A stretch of DNA of 64,000 nucleotides from 40-80 sp040394775 (GCA_040394775.1 JBEBRN010000001.1:33557-97556); one strand, 5' to 3'; positions 43,147-51,680 are shown, counted from the first letter of the stretch. Translations and numbers: made by a program. The notes: a model not told the origin generated them from the letters alone.

Positions 43147-43881
43147 TCAAACCTTCTCAAAAAGCATTAAAAATTCTTTATTTCCTTCTCCACCTAAAAT
43201 AGGCGATTCAATTAAATCCTTTCGTTGGAAATTATTTTCTTTTCCTAATTCAGTAATATTTTCAATGACCGTTGGATAAAGTAATTTGTTCTTGACAATT
43301 CCACCTTTACCTACATTCTCTTTTCCTACTTCAAATTGTGGTTTTATAAGTGTCACAATTGTTCCTCCAGTTTTTACAAACGCATGAATGAACGGAATTA
43401 TTTTAGTCAATGAAATAAACGACACATCCACCACAATAATATCCACTAATTCAGGCACGAGTTTATTCGTTAATTCACGAACATGGGTTTTTTCCAAATT
43501 AACAATCGCAGGATTCGATTTAATGCGTTCGTGAAGTTGATCTGTTCCTACATCGACACAATACACTTTTGTAGCACCATTAGACAAAGCAACTTCCGTA
43601 AATCCACCTGTTGAAGCGCCAATGTCCAACACTGTTTTTCCTTTAAAATCAATGTTCCAATTTGAACGTGCTTTGTCTAATTTAATTGCTCCACGAGAAA
43701 CCCAAGGAATTTCTTCAGAAAGAAGTTCGATTATGACATCCAACGGAAATTTTTTACCCGGTTTATTAATCAATTTACCATTGACCAAAACACCTGATTT
43801 CTGAATAATTTCTTCACAACGCATACGTGTAGAAACTAATCCTCGTTGCATAATAATTTTATCTAAACGTTCTTCTTCCAT
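43147..43881 (-). CDS. tlyA: TlyA-family rRNA (cytidine-2'-O)-methyltransferase
   Basis: A 244-residue protein with an N-terminal S4 RNA-binding domain (residues 3-60, including RLDKIIMQRGLVSTR and GVLVNGKLINKPG) and a FtsJ/RrmJ-type methyltransferase domain: motif I VLDIGASTGGFTEVAL, DVSFISL, and the catalytic-type Lys in LIKPQFE. TlyA enzymes methylate 16S and 23S rRNA; older annotations call them haemolysin A. It lies 98 bases upstream of the DUF4175 gene, on the same strand. Confidence 0.92.
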   Translation of the reverse strand: MEEERLDKIIMQRGLVSTRMRCEEIIQKSGVLVNGKLINKPGKKFPLDVIIELLSEEIPWVSRGAIKLDKARSNWNIDFKGKTVLDIGASTGGFTEVALSNGATKVYCVDVGTDQLHERIKSNPAIVNLEKTHVRELTNKLVPELVDIIVVDVSFISLTKIIPFIHAFVKTGGTIVTLIKPQFEVGKENVGKGGIVKNKLLYPTVIENITELGKENNFQRKDLIESPILGGEGNKEFLMLFEKV

Positions 43882-43972
43882 TTGACAAAGATATGTAAAA
43901 ATGATTTTTTTTGATTTTTATTTTAATATTACTGAGAATCATTACATTCGTAAGGTTATCTAAAAAAAATGT

Positions 43973-45250
43973 ATGCTAATTATACCTGACGCAAAACCTC
44001 AAAAGAAGAAGAAATTCTATCAAATTCTATATATTCAAGTGATTTTTGCGATTATAGCAGGAGTTTTAATTGGGTATTTTTATCCAGATACAGGAAAGGC
44101 ATTACAACCATTGGGTGATGGATTTATCAAGTTGGTGAAGATGATTATTGCGCCAGTGATTTTTCTAACCGTTTCGTCTGGAATTGCGGGTATGAATGAT
44201 TTGAAAAAAGTGGGAAGAGTCGCTGGAAAAGCATTTCTCTATTTCTTCTTCTTTTCCACTTTAGCGTTAATATTAGGAATCATAGTTAGTTATATCGTTC
44301 AACCTGGCGCTGGACTAAATATTGATCCAAAAACCTTAGATGGTTCACAAATTAGTCGTTTTGTTACAGCTGCCGAAGATAATTCATTTACCAATTTCAT
44401 GTTTAATATCATTCCGAGTTCGTTGTTCAGTCCGATAACTGGTGACATGATATTACAGGTATTATTAGTAGCTATTTTATTTGGAGTGGCTCTAGCATTA
44501 ACAGCAGAAAAAAGTCAACCAATTACCGATTTCTTTGTGTTATTAACCGTTCCCGTATTTAAAATTGTTGAGCTCTTAATGAAGTTAGCACCAATTGGAG
44601 CTTTTGGAGCAATTGCTTTTACCATAGGACATTACGGAATCGATTCTTTAAAATTCTTAACAAAATTAGTATTAACTTTTTATGCTACTTCATTCTTATT
44701 TGTAGCAGTTATCCTTGGATTAGTAGCGAAATTTAATGGTTTCAGTATATTTAAATTCGTTCGATACATACGAGAAGAAGTCTTTTTAGTACTCGGAACA
44801 AGTTCTTCCGAACCCGCACTTCCAGGATTAATGGACAAATTAACAAAAGCTGGTTGTGATAAAGGCGTCGTTGGTTTGGTCGTTCCTACAGGTTATTCTT
44901 TTAACCTCGATGGAACCAATATTTATATGACGTTAGCTGCCTTATTCATTGCACAAGCGTGTAATATTCATTTGGAATTTAGTCATTTAATGGTGTTATT
45001 ATTAGTCGCTATGCTTTCTTCAAAAGGAGCAGCAGCTGTTTCGGGAGCAGGGTTTATAACATTAGCGGCTACTTTAACCGTCGTTCCTGAAGTTCCAGTA
45101 GAAGGAATGGCTCTTATATTAGGTGTCGATAAATTTATGTCTGAATGTCGTGCTTTAACCAATGTGATTGGAAATGGAGTTGCTTGTGTAGTGGTTTCTA
45201 ACTGGGAAAAGCACTTAGACAAAGATCAATTAAAGAAAACCTTAGGATAG
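43973..45250 (+). CDS. dctA: Dicarboxylate:cation symporter, DctA type
   Basis: Inner-membrane transporter of the DAACS family (GltPh fold) with eight helices and two hairpin loops in 425 residues. Hairpin 1 carries GTSSSEPALPGLMDKL; the NMDGT-like loop reads GYSFNLDGTNIYMTLAAL; hairpin 2 SSKGAAAVSGAGF; helix 8 MSECRALTNVIGNGVACVVVSNW resembles the DctA form (SEARALTNLIGN). Succinate, fumarate and malate are therefore the likely substrates, with glutamate as an alternative. It stands divergent from tlyA and is monocistronic. Confidence 0.88.
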   Translation: MLIIPDAKPQKKKKFYQILYIQVIFAIIAGVLIGYFYPDTGKALQPLGDGFIKLVKMIIAPVIFLTVSSGIAGMNDLKKVGRVAGKAFLYFFFFSTLALILGIIVSYIVQPGAGLNIDPKTLDGSQISRFVTAAEDNSFTNFMFNIIPSSLFSPITGDMILQVLLVAILFGVALALTAEKSQPITDFFVLLTVPVFKIVELLMKLAPIGAFGAIAFTIGHYGIDSLKFLTKLVLTFYATSFLFVAVILGLVAKFNGFSIFKFVRYIREEVFLVLGTSSSEPALPGLMDKLTKAGCDKGVVGLVVPTGYSFNLDGTNIYMTLAALFIAQACNIHLEFSHLMVLLLVAMLSSKGAAAVSGAGFITLAATLTVVPEVPVEGMALILGVDKFMSECRALTNVIGNGVACVVVSNWEKHLDKDQLKKTLG

Positions 45251-45310
45251 AAAAAATTTTATTTAAAAAATCAAACTTTTAATTGATTATATACCTAGGT
45301 AAATAATTAG

Positions 45311-45318
45311 TATATTTG
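45311..45318 (+). promoter_or_regulatory. -7 element of the pirin gene
   Basis: TATATTTG is an exact TAnnTTTG match 22 bases before the pirin ATG. A TTG at 45283 is four bases too far for an ideal -33 element. An AGGAG Shine-Dalgarno sequence (45328-45332), unusual in this window, lies between it and the ATG. Confidence 0.5.
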
Positions 45319-45340
45319 TATAAATATAGGAGATTAAATC

Positions 45341-46216
45341 ATGGCAACTAAACATTTAGAAGCAATTTTTCAACCACAACCAGCCCATTTTGTAGGTGAT
45401 GGTTTTCGTGTACACAACTTTATTCCACGTTTTGAACGCATGAGTATGCAACGAATGGATCCATTTATTATGTTGGATTATAATTCAAAATTTGAGTTTC
45501 CGCCAGCATCAAAACCAAAAGGAGTTGGTGTTCATCCACACAAAGGATTTGAAACAGTCACCATTGCATATCAAGGAAAAGTAGAACATCATGATAGTGC
45601 TGGAGGAGGTGGCGTAATTGATCAAGGTGATGTTCAATGGATGACAGCAGCAAGTGGTGTTCTTCATAAAGAATTTCACGAAACAGAGTGGTCAAAAAAA
45701 GGAGGAATTTTTCAAATGGTTCAATTATGGGTAAATCTACCTGCTAAAGACAAAAAAAGTGCACCAAAATACCAAGCTATAAAAAATTCCGAAATGACTA
45801 ATGTGGATTTAGGTGAAAATGGTCACATAGAAATTATCGCTGGAAATTACGGAGAAGAAAAAGGTCCTGCTTTTACATTTACACCTATTCACATGATGAA
45901 TGCAAAACTAAAAACAGGAGGAAAAGCTTCTTTTCATTTTCCAAGTAATTATAACACATTTGGATTAGTCATCGAAGGAAATATAAATGTCAACGGTGAA
46001 CATAAAGTAGAAACAGATTATTTATTTCTCTTCGAAAATGAAGGAGAAGACTTCGAAATAACGGCTTCAGATGATGCAATTGTACTTATCTTAAGTGGTG
46101 AACCAATAGGAGAACCTATTGCCGCTCATGGTCCTTTTGTTATGAATACACGTGAAGAATTAGTAGAAGCATTTCAAGAATTCCAAGATGGAAAATTTGG
46201 CCAATTAGAAGATTAA
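45341..46216 (+). CDS. Pirin-family protein
   Basis: Two-domain cupin protein of 291 residues. The metal-binding residues of the first cupin are visible in GVGVHPHKGFETVTIAYQG and EHHDSAGGGG, followed by WMTAASGVLHKEFH. The C-terminal cupin (from about residue 185) lacks the metal ligands, as in other pirins. Some pirins have quercetinase activity; others act as regulators, so the specific role is open. It is preceded by a good Shine-Dalgarno site. Confidence 0.93.
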   Translation: MATKHLEAIFQPQPAHFVGDGFRVHNFIPRFERMSMQRMDPFIMLDYNSKFEFPPASKPKGVGVHPHKGFETVTIAYQGKVEHHDSAGGGGVIDQGDVQWMTAASGVLHKEFHETEWSKKGGIFQMVQLWVNLPAKDKKSAPKYQAIKNSEMTNVDLGENGHIEIIAGNYGEEKGPAFTFTPIHMMNAKLKTGGKASFHFPSNYNTFGLVIEGNINVNGEHKVETDYLFLFENEGEDFEITASDDAIVLILSGEPIGEPIAAHGPFVMNTREELVEAFQEFQDGKFGQLED

Positions 46217-46241
46217 AAAAAATACAACCCGTGAAATTCAA

Positions 46242-46568
46242 TTAACGTTTGCGAATTTGAATGGATCGGGTTATTTTATCTTTCGTTAATTCTAATAAGT
46301 AAAAACCACTTTCCAATTCTAAAATAGTAATAATTTGGGTATTTCCATATCCTTGTTGCACTACTTTTCCATTCATGTCTATAATTCTATAGGTATCCAA
46401 AATTTCTCCATACTTTAAAAATAAAATATCAGTTGTCTCATTGGATAATACCTGAATATCATTCAAATTATGAGACGATTTTTCGATATCCACTTGGCTA
46501 AAACCAAAAGAAGATAATCCAAAAATAAGAACGAAGATTACACCTAGTTTCATAACTTTGTTTTGCAT
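46242..46568 (-). CDS. Small exported protein with only a type IX sorting domain
   Basis: A 108-residue protein: a signal peptide (about residues 1-24, ending FGFSQ) followed almost directly by a type A sorting domain, with YRIIDMNGKVVQQG, then ITILELESGFYLLELT and a basic end IRKR. There is no room for a cargo domain. This is enough to mark it as a type IX secretion substrate or a remnant of a larger one. It is transcribed against pirin, 25 bases away. Confidence 0.75.
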   Translation of the reverse strand: MQNKVMKLGVIFVLIFGLSSFGFSQVDIEKSSHNLNDIQVLSNETTDILFLKYGEILDTYRIIDMNGKVVQQGYGNTQIITILELESGFYLLELTKDKITRSIQIRKR

Positions 46569-46600
46569 CTATAATTCTAAATGCGTTAAAAAGTTACAAT

Positions 46601-46948
46601 ATGAAACTCTCCGAAAAAAATAAAGATTTCTTTCAAATGGTCTATCAAGTAGTCCGTTTAATTCCACCAGGAAGAGTAACAAGTTATGGAGCAATTGCAC
46701 GTTATTTAGGAAGTCCTCAGAGTTCGAGAATGGTTGGTTGGGCCATGAATGGTTCACATAGAACGCCCGATATTCCTGCACATCGTGTGGTGAATAGAAT
46801 TGGTTTACTAACAGGAAAAGTACATTTCGATGAACCATTATCGATGGAAGTGCTATTAGAAAGAGAGGGTATTCATGTTAAAAATGATAAGGTTATTGAT
46901 TTTGAAAAGTTGTATTGGGACCCGATGAAGGAACTAGAGGAATTATAG
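46601..46948 (+). CDS. Alkyltransferase-like (ATL) DNA repair protein
   Basis: A 115-residue MGMT-fold protein. The helix-turn-helix PPGRVTSYGAIARYLG with the Tyr and Arg that flip alkylated guanine is conserved, but the active-site PCHRV is PAHRVVNR, so the cysteine that accepts the alkyl group is Ala. ATL proteins of this type bind O6-alkylguanine and recruit nucleotide excision repair. The length and ending fit the ATL group. Its gene is followed by 33-base tandem repeats. Confidence 0.9.
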   Translation: MKLSEKNKDFFQMVYQVVRLIPPGRVTSYGAIARYLGSPQSSRMVGWAMNGSHRTPDIPAHRVVNRIGLLTGKVHFDEPLSMEVLLEREGIHVKNDKVIDFEKLYWDPMKELEEL

Positions 46949-47069
46949 AGGGAGAATGAGAGAAGAGAGCGTGAAGATCAGAGGGAGAATGAGAGAAGAG
47001 AGCGTGAAGATCAGAGGGAGAATGAGAGAAGAAAGCGTGAAGATCAGAGGGAGAATGAGAGAGCAAAGC
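46948..47069 (+). repeat. Three and a half tandem copies of a 33-bp purine-rich repeat
   Basis: The unit starts GAGGGAGAATGAGAGAAGAG and ends GTGAAGATCA. Copies lie at 46948-46980, 46981-47013 and 47014-47046 (one base change), with a partial fourth to about 47069. The array starts at the last base of the ATL stop codon. It is purine-only on this strand for long stretches. Confidence 0.92.
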
Positions 47070-47199
47070 GTTGATACTCAAAAAATAAAACTAATAAAGA
47101 ATACTTGGCGATCCTTTAGTTTGTAAAATGATTTAATATTCCAATATCTATTGTGAATTAATGTTTAAATTTAGAGCTAAAAGTCATAAATTAAAAGCT

Positions 47200-47601
47200 A
47201 TGAAAATCTTAAAAATTATATTGATAACACTATTACTCTTTTTTGGTGTAGTAACCGTTTTTGTTTCTTCTGCCGTAATATTTGATTTATTTGGAATTAG
47301 AGCTAAAGAAGGAAACTATGTTTTGTTTGTCGTGATAGCTAATTTTGTTTGTGGAATTCTCTATATACTGGCCGCTTTTTCGACGATAAAAAACAAACTA
47401 AAAATCAGTACAGCTCTCTTATTGTTGTCCATTATCATTCTCACCATTACCTTTCTCATGCTTAAAATGCATATCGACAACGGCGGAATTTACGAGTTGA
47501 AAACTGTCTCTGCAATGACCTTCAGAACGATCATCACCGTAGTGATGACGGGAATAAGTTTGTATATTTTGAAAAGAGGTAAACATGTTAAATCGAATTA
47601 G
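47200..47601 (+). CDS. Small four-helix membrane protein
   Basis: A 133-residue protein starting MKILKIILITL, with four membrane helices (about residues 5-30, 43-63, 69-88 and 104-124). A start at 47161 in the same frame would add a basic segment and is less likely. No motif ties it to a known family. It stands alone between the 33-bp repeats and a long AT-rich space. Confidence 0.6.
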   Translation: MKILKIILITLLLFFGVVTVFVSSAVIFDLFGIRAKEGNYVLFVVIANFVCGILYILAAFSTIKNKLKISTALLLLSIIILTITFLMLKMHIDNGGIYELKTVSAMTFRTIITVVMTGISLYILKRGKHVKSN

Positions 47602-48155
47602 TGGTACAAATCTACTTCAATATTTTTCATTTCAAAAATGGAGTTCTGAACAACTGTATATAATATATTATAAATAATTATTTAGTTTAAAAAGATTTAT
47701 TAATTCTATTAAGGTTGTTAATACGTTGAATAGATTATTAAAATAAAGTAGGAAATGTTAGATATCATATTTATTCTTTTCTTGTCAACATTTTAAAACA
47801 AAATTTAGCGTTTAAAATCAATCAATTATAAGGTTATAAACAATGATGTTAATTACTATTTTGTTGAAAGATAAATTCTAAAAAAGTTATTTTTTGATGT
47901 GTATATCTCGTTAATAAATACCAACAAGTAATGATAACTATCCTTGACTTTGATTGGGAAAATTATATATATAGTTTTTGCTTTGACATAGCGCAAAATA
48001 ATTGTTAGACCTTATCAACATCTATTAACAATTACCCTGTTTAAACTTACTTTTTAGAAGGGTTCATTTTGAATGAATTACAAAATGTTAAAAAGTCATT
48101 TGTTAATAACTGAAAGTAACTCTAAAAAGAATTAATTTTGAAGAAAAACAATTCT
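47602..48155. other. AT-rich intergenic region upstream of rpiB
   Basis: About 550 bases of very low G+C with no supported open frame. A nine-base inverted repeat TAATTGTTA/TAACAATTA (47999-48007 and 48026-48034) has TTATCAACA, one base from a DnaA box, in its loop. No -7 element with good spacing to rpiB was found. No RNA gene was recognised. Confidence 0.4.
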
Positions 48156-48599
48156 ATGAGCACGTCTAAAATTATTCCAATCGGTTGCGATCACGCAGGA
48201 TTTAAACACAAACAAGCTATTATAAAACACTTAGAATCAAAAGGATACAAAGTTGTTGACAATGGTTGTTATTCCGAAGAAAGTATTGACTACGCAGACT
48301 TTGGTCATCCTGTTGCAACGTATGTAGAAGAACATCCAGGAGTAAAAGGAATTGTTTTATGCGGTAGTGGAAATGGTATTAACATGACCGTAAACAAACA
48401 TCAAGCGATTCGTAGTGCCTTATGTTGGAACACCGAAATTGTGAAATTAGCAAGAGAACACAACGATGCCAATATATTGGCTCTTCCTGCTCGTTTTATC
48501 ACCGAACAAGAAGCAATTGAAATGGTAGAAGTATTTTTTAACACGGAATTTGAAGGCGGAAGACATCAGAGAAGAGTGGAAAAGATTAGATGTTGTTGA
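48156..48599 (+). CDS. rpiB: Ribose-5-phosphate isomerase B
   Basis: Interconverts ribose 5-phosphate and ribulose 5-phosphate in the pentose phosphate pathway. From the ATG at 48156 it has 147 residues. The family residues are visible: GCDHAGFKHK at the start, DYADFGHPVA, the catalytic Cys and anion loop GIVLCGSGNGINMTVNKH, the conserved SALCWNTEIVKLAREHNDANIL and the terminal EGGRHQRRVEKI. A TTG start six codons upstream is possible. Confidence 0.95.
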   Translation: MSTSKIIPIGCDHAGFKHKQAIIKHLESKGYKVVDNGCYSEESIDYADFGHPVATYVEEHPGVKGIVLCGSGNGINMTVNKHQAIRSALCWNTEIVKLAREHNDANILALPARFITEQEAIEMVEVFFNTEFEGGRHQRRVEKIRCC

Positions 48600-48698
48600 G
48601 ATTGAATTAATAATCCCTATCTTTAAAATATATTACGGTTAGATATAGAAAGATAAACTAACTAAAATGAATTTTAATAACCATTAAAATACGATATC

Positions 48699-48803
48699 AT
48701 GGCAAAAAGTCAAGACGCAAAGAAAAGTGTTAAAAAAGAGGCTACTAAAACGCCTAAAGAGAAGAAAGAAGAAAAGCGTTTGAAGAAAGCTGCTAAAGGC
48801 TAA
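48699..48803 (+). CDS. 34-residue lysine-rich protein
   Basis: A short frame starting MAKSQDAKKSVKKE with TPKEKKEEKRLKKAAKG at its end, of which nearly half are Lys or Arg. It has a clear ATG and is followed 11 bases later by a strong hairpin. I recall similar basic, Ala/Lys-rich short proteins in Bacteroidota, but have no function for it; nucleic-acid binding is a guess from charge. Confidence 0.6.
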   Translation: MAKSQDAKKSVKKEATKTPKEKKEEKRLKKAAKG

Positions 48804-48814
48804 TTTTCTAAGAA

Positions 48815-48843
48815 TTTAAGCGGTCTATTAACGACCGCTTAAA
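48815..48843 (+). terminator. Hairpin after the lysine-rich small gene
   Basis: Perfect 11-base stem TTTAAGCGGTC/GACCGCTTAAA with a seven-base loop, 11 bases after the stop. The poly-T tail is absent, so termination is likely but not certain. Confidence 0.65.
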
Positions 48844-48900
48844 TAAACTATTTAGATTAGGGTTGATAATTTACTTTATAAAAGTTTATACTCGAAACCA

Positions 48901-49752
48901 TTGAAATTAACACTAAAACAAATAGCATTCTCCCTAATTCTCTTTTTGAGTATGTCTCTCTCCGCCCAAAAAAAATCTAATTTCCACATCTACATTTGTT
49001 TTGGTCAGTCCAACATGGAGGGTCAAGGCATAATTGAACCACAAGATACCATTGTTGATAATCGATTTCAGGTTTTACAAGTGATGGATTGCCCTAACTT
49101 AAATAAAACAAGAGGCACATGGTATCCAGCGATTCCACCGACTTGTCAATGTTATTCTAAACTTTCTCCTGCTGATTATTTTGGAAAAACGATGGTAGCT
49201 AATCTTCCCGACAGCATTACCGTAGGAATCATAAATGTATCCGTTGGCGGTTGTGACATTCGTCTTTTTGATAAGGATAAATACCAGGAATACGATTCAA
49301 CATATACACAAAGTTGGTTCACTGAAAAAGTAGCTTTTTATGGTGGAAATCCTTATTTATATCTAATGGATCTTGCTAAAACAGCGCAAGAAGATGGTGT
49401 TATAAAAGGAATTTTGTTGCATCAAGGAGAAACAAATACGGGTCAAAAGGAATGGCCTTTGTATGTAAAGAAAATCTATGAAGATATGCTAACCGATCTT
49501 TCGCTAAGTGCAGATTCGGTTCCACTTTTAGCGGGAGAATTATTGTCAACGGAAGGTAGTTGTTGTTTTAGAATGAATCCCATCATCAATCAACTTCCAG
49601 CTACTATTCCAACGGCTCACGTTATTTCCTCAGAAGGATGCACCGGACAAGATGAAGCACATTTTGATTCCGAAGGTTATCGAAAATTGGGTAGACGATA
49701 TGCAGTGCAAATGCTCTATCTTTTAGGACATACGATTCCTTATGATGAGTGA
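48901..49752 (+). CDS. SASA-domain carbohydrate esterase
   Basis: An exported SGNH hydrolase of 283 residues. The signal peptide (about residues 1-22, ending SLSAQ) requires the TTG at 48901 as start, because the next methionine is inside it. The nucleophile block is CFGQSNMEGQG (Ser near residue 37), the Gly block is NVSVGGCDI, the Asn/Gln block HQGETNTG, and the His block DEAHFDSEGYRKLG near the end. Homologs remove acetyl groups from sialic acid or xylan; the actual substrate is open. Confidence 0.88.
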   Translation: MKLTLKQIAFSLILFLSMSLSAQKKSNFHIYICFGQSNMEGQGIIEPQDTIVDNRFQVLQVMDCPNLNKTRGTWYPAIPPTCQCYSKLSPADYFGKTMVANLPDSITVGIINVSVGGCDIRLFDKDKYQEYDSTYTQSWFTEKVAFYGGNPYLYLMDLAKTAQEDGVIKGILLHQGETNTGQKEWPLYVKKIYEDMLTDLSLSADSVPLLAGELLSTEGSCCFRMNPIINQLPATIPTAHVISSEGCTGQDEAHFDSEGYRKLGRRYAVQMLYLLGHTIPYDE

Positions 49753-49816
49753 TGAGCGAATGGATTTTAAAAGCGACTAATTGAATTATAGGAAGTAGAT
49801 AATCATACTTAATTTA

Positions 49817-49868
49817 ATAATATAATATGCATTTTAGTTATTTTTGCTATATTTGAATATTATATTAT
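49817..49868. promoter_or_regulatory. Operator-promoter of hipBA
   Basis: A perfect 12-base inverted repeat (ATAATATAATAT at 49817-49828 and its complement at 49857-49868) brackets a TATATTTG -7 element at 49848-49855. The right arm overlaps the hipB start codon. The arrangement fits autorepression by HipB, with two operators bound by dimers. Confidence 0.65.
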
Positions 49869-50145
49869 GCAAAATATGTTTACGGATAACATCAAAATAA
49901 AGGACATTAAATTAGAAATTGGTCAGTTGATTAAATCTTTCAGAAAAAGAGATAACATCACACAACAAGAACTCGCTGAAAAATTAAATTTATCTCGAAT
50001 AACCATTCAAAATTTAGAGTCAGGGAAAAATTTCACCATTGATACATTGTTGAAAGCCCTCCAACATTTTGATTCATTGGATGCATTAGATAAACGCTTA
50101 AAAGAAAAGAGAAAAGCGATTGAAAATTTAGAATCATTATACTAA
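49867..50145 (+). CDS. hipB: HipB-type antitoxin, XRE-family regulator
   Basis: A 92-residue DNA-binding protein with a Cro/CI helix-turn-helix (about residues 19-72: SFRKRDNITQQELAEKLNLS, then TIQNLESGKNFTIDTLLKAL). It lies four bases before hipA and should repress the pair by binding the inverted repeats upstream. A start five codons later is possible. Confidence 0.88.
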   Translation: MQNMFTDNIKIKDIKLEIGQLIKSFRKRDNITQQELAEKLNLSRITIQNLESGKNFTIDTLLKALQHFDSLDALDKRLKEKRKAIENLESLY

Positions 50146-50149
50146 TCTT

Positions 50150-51421
50150 ATGACGAAGAATGATATCATTACTATTTTTTGTTTCAATACTGAAATTGGG
50201 AAACTAGGTTTTGATGAAAACCAAAATCAATCCTCTTTTCAGTATAATCCCGAGTTTTTGAAATCGAATCTTTATTTAAATCTTTTTCCTCTAACGGGAA
50301 TCATAAAAAGAATAAATCAACCGCAGTTATTTAGTCAATTTAATAATGAGACTTTTAGAGGATTACCCCCAATGATAGCGGATTCATTACCAGATCTATT
50401 TGGAAACATTATTTTTAAAAAATGGTTAGAAGCCAATAATAAAAATTTCAATCAAATTTCAGTTATTGAACAATTAGCGTATGTGGCAGACAGAGGAATG
50501 GGTGCTTTAGAATATAAACCGAGCAAAATAATTCCACAAACAGCGACGATTGATCTTACTGAAATTATTTATGTTTTAAAGGAAGTTCTTGAGAATAAGC
50601 AAAGCATACATGAAACAACATTAAATCATGAGACGTTATTGAACATTTTTAAAATTGGTTCCTCAGCAGGAGGTGCAAGACCGAAGATTTTAATCTCAGA
50701 GAACATCAAAACAAAAGAAATTATTCCTGGAGATTTGAACTATTCAGCCGATTACAATCATTATTTAGTAAAATTGTCCATAGAGGATGAATTGGGGTAT
50801 AGTCGAGAAGTTATTGAGTACTGCTATTATCTAACAGCGACACATCTTGGAATTCAAATGATGCCTTCGAAATTAATTGATCAAAAACATTTTGCAACAC
50901 TCCGTTTTGATCGACAAAATGGCGTCAAAAAGCACATACTTACAGCAACAGGATTAACGGGTTGGGATTTTCAAAGTCCCAAAGAATCGAGCTATGAAAA
51001 CCTCTTTGAATTAGCCCTTTTTCTTAAAGTACCGCATACAGAAATAGAAGAACTCTTCAAAAGAATGATTTTTAACATCATCTTTTGCAATACAGATGAC
51101 CATTTAAAAAATCACTCTTTTATCTATAACGAACTAAATGATTCATGGAATTTAGCTCCAGCGTATGATTTAACCTATTCTCTAAATCCATTAATGAACT
51201 ATAAAAGAACGAGTAGAGCGTTATCGGTCAACAATAAGCGAGTGGATATCAATTTGAAGGATGTTTTAAATATCGCTGAAACATATACCATCAAGAATGC
51301 TAAAAATAGTATTTTAGAGATACAAGAAAGCATTCAATTTTGGATGAAAAAGGCGAATGAATTAAAAATCCCTCAAAAGATAATTCAAAGTATAAATACT
51401 GATTTTAAAACATTTATATAA
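50150..51421 (+). CDS. hipA: HipA-type Ser/Thr kinase toxin
   Basis: A 423-residue HipA-family kinase. The N-terminal couple domain covers about residues 1-110. Kinase features are GSSAGGARPK (170-179, nucleotide loop), the catalytic loop NTDDHLKNHSF (314-324) with the presumed catalytic Asp, and AYDLTYS (metal-binding Asp at 340). E. coli HipA phosphorylates glutamyl-tRNA synthetase; other family members use different targets, so the substrate here is open. It is paired with hipB upstream. No shortening or frameshift is seen. Confidence 0.92.
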   Translation: MTKNDIITIFCFNTEIGKLGFDENQNQSSFQYNPEFLKSNLYLNLFPLTGIIKRINQPQLFSQFNNETFRGLPPMIADSLPDLFGNIIFKKWLEANNKNFNQISVIEQLAYVADRGMGALEYKPSKIIPQTATIDLTEIIYVLKEVLENKQSIHETTLNHETLLNIFKIGSSAGGARPKILISENIKTKEIIPGDLNYSADYNHYLVKLSIEDELGYSREVIEYCYYLTATHLGIQMMPSKLIDQKHFATLRFDRQNGVKKHILTATGLTGWDFQSPKESSYENLFELALFLKVPHTEIEELFKRMIFNIIFCNTDDHLKNHSFIYNELNDSWNLAPAYDLTYSLNPLMNYKRTSRALSVNNKRVDINLKDVLNIAETYTIKNAKNSILEIQESIQFWMKKANELKIPQKIIQSINTDFKTFI

Positions 51422-51437
51422 ACGTAAAGAACCCATT

Positions 51438-51680
51438 ATGAATAAAGAAAACACACCTCCAAAAAACCCATCCAACGACCCAATGCACGGCGTTAAACTA
51501 GCAACAATACTCGAAGAATTAGTGGAGTATTATGGATGGGAAGAGTTAGCTATGCGCATCAACATCAATTGCTTTAAGAGCGATCCGTCGATTAAGTCGA
51601 GTTTGACATTTTTACGAAAAACACCTTGGGCGAGAGATAAAGTAGAGCAGCTGTATCTTAAATTTCTGAAACGGAAATAG
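51438..51680 (+). CDS. VF530-family small DNA-binding protein (DUF2132)
   Basis: An 80-residue protein with the family pattern: DPMHGVKLATILEELVEYYGW, then CFKSDPSIKSSLTFLRKTPWAR and VEQLYLKF. The VF530 family has a helical DNA-binding-like fold. Its stop abuts the 3' end of the convergent ACR3-like gene with no gap. Confidence 0.88.
   Translation: MNKENTPPKNPSNDPMHGVKLATILEELVEYYGWEELAMRININCFKSDPSIKSSLTFLRKTPWARDKVEQLYLKFLKRK

Noticed and set aside
46893..47081. Minus-strand frame with repeated HSPSDLHALF
   Set aside because: The protein repeat is only a translation of the 33-bp DNA tandem repeat and starts in unrelated sequence.
47602..48155. Possible regulatory RNA in the AT-rich gap before rpiB
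   Set aside because: No stable fold with a terminator, no promoter pair and no resemblance to known RNA families could be seen by eye.
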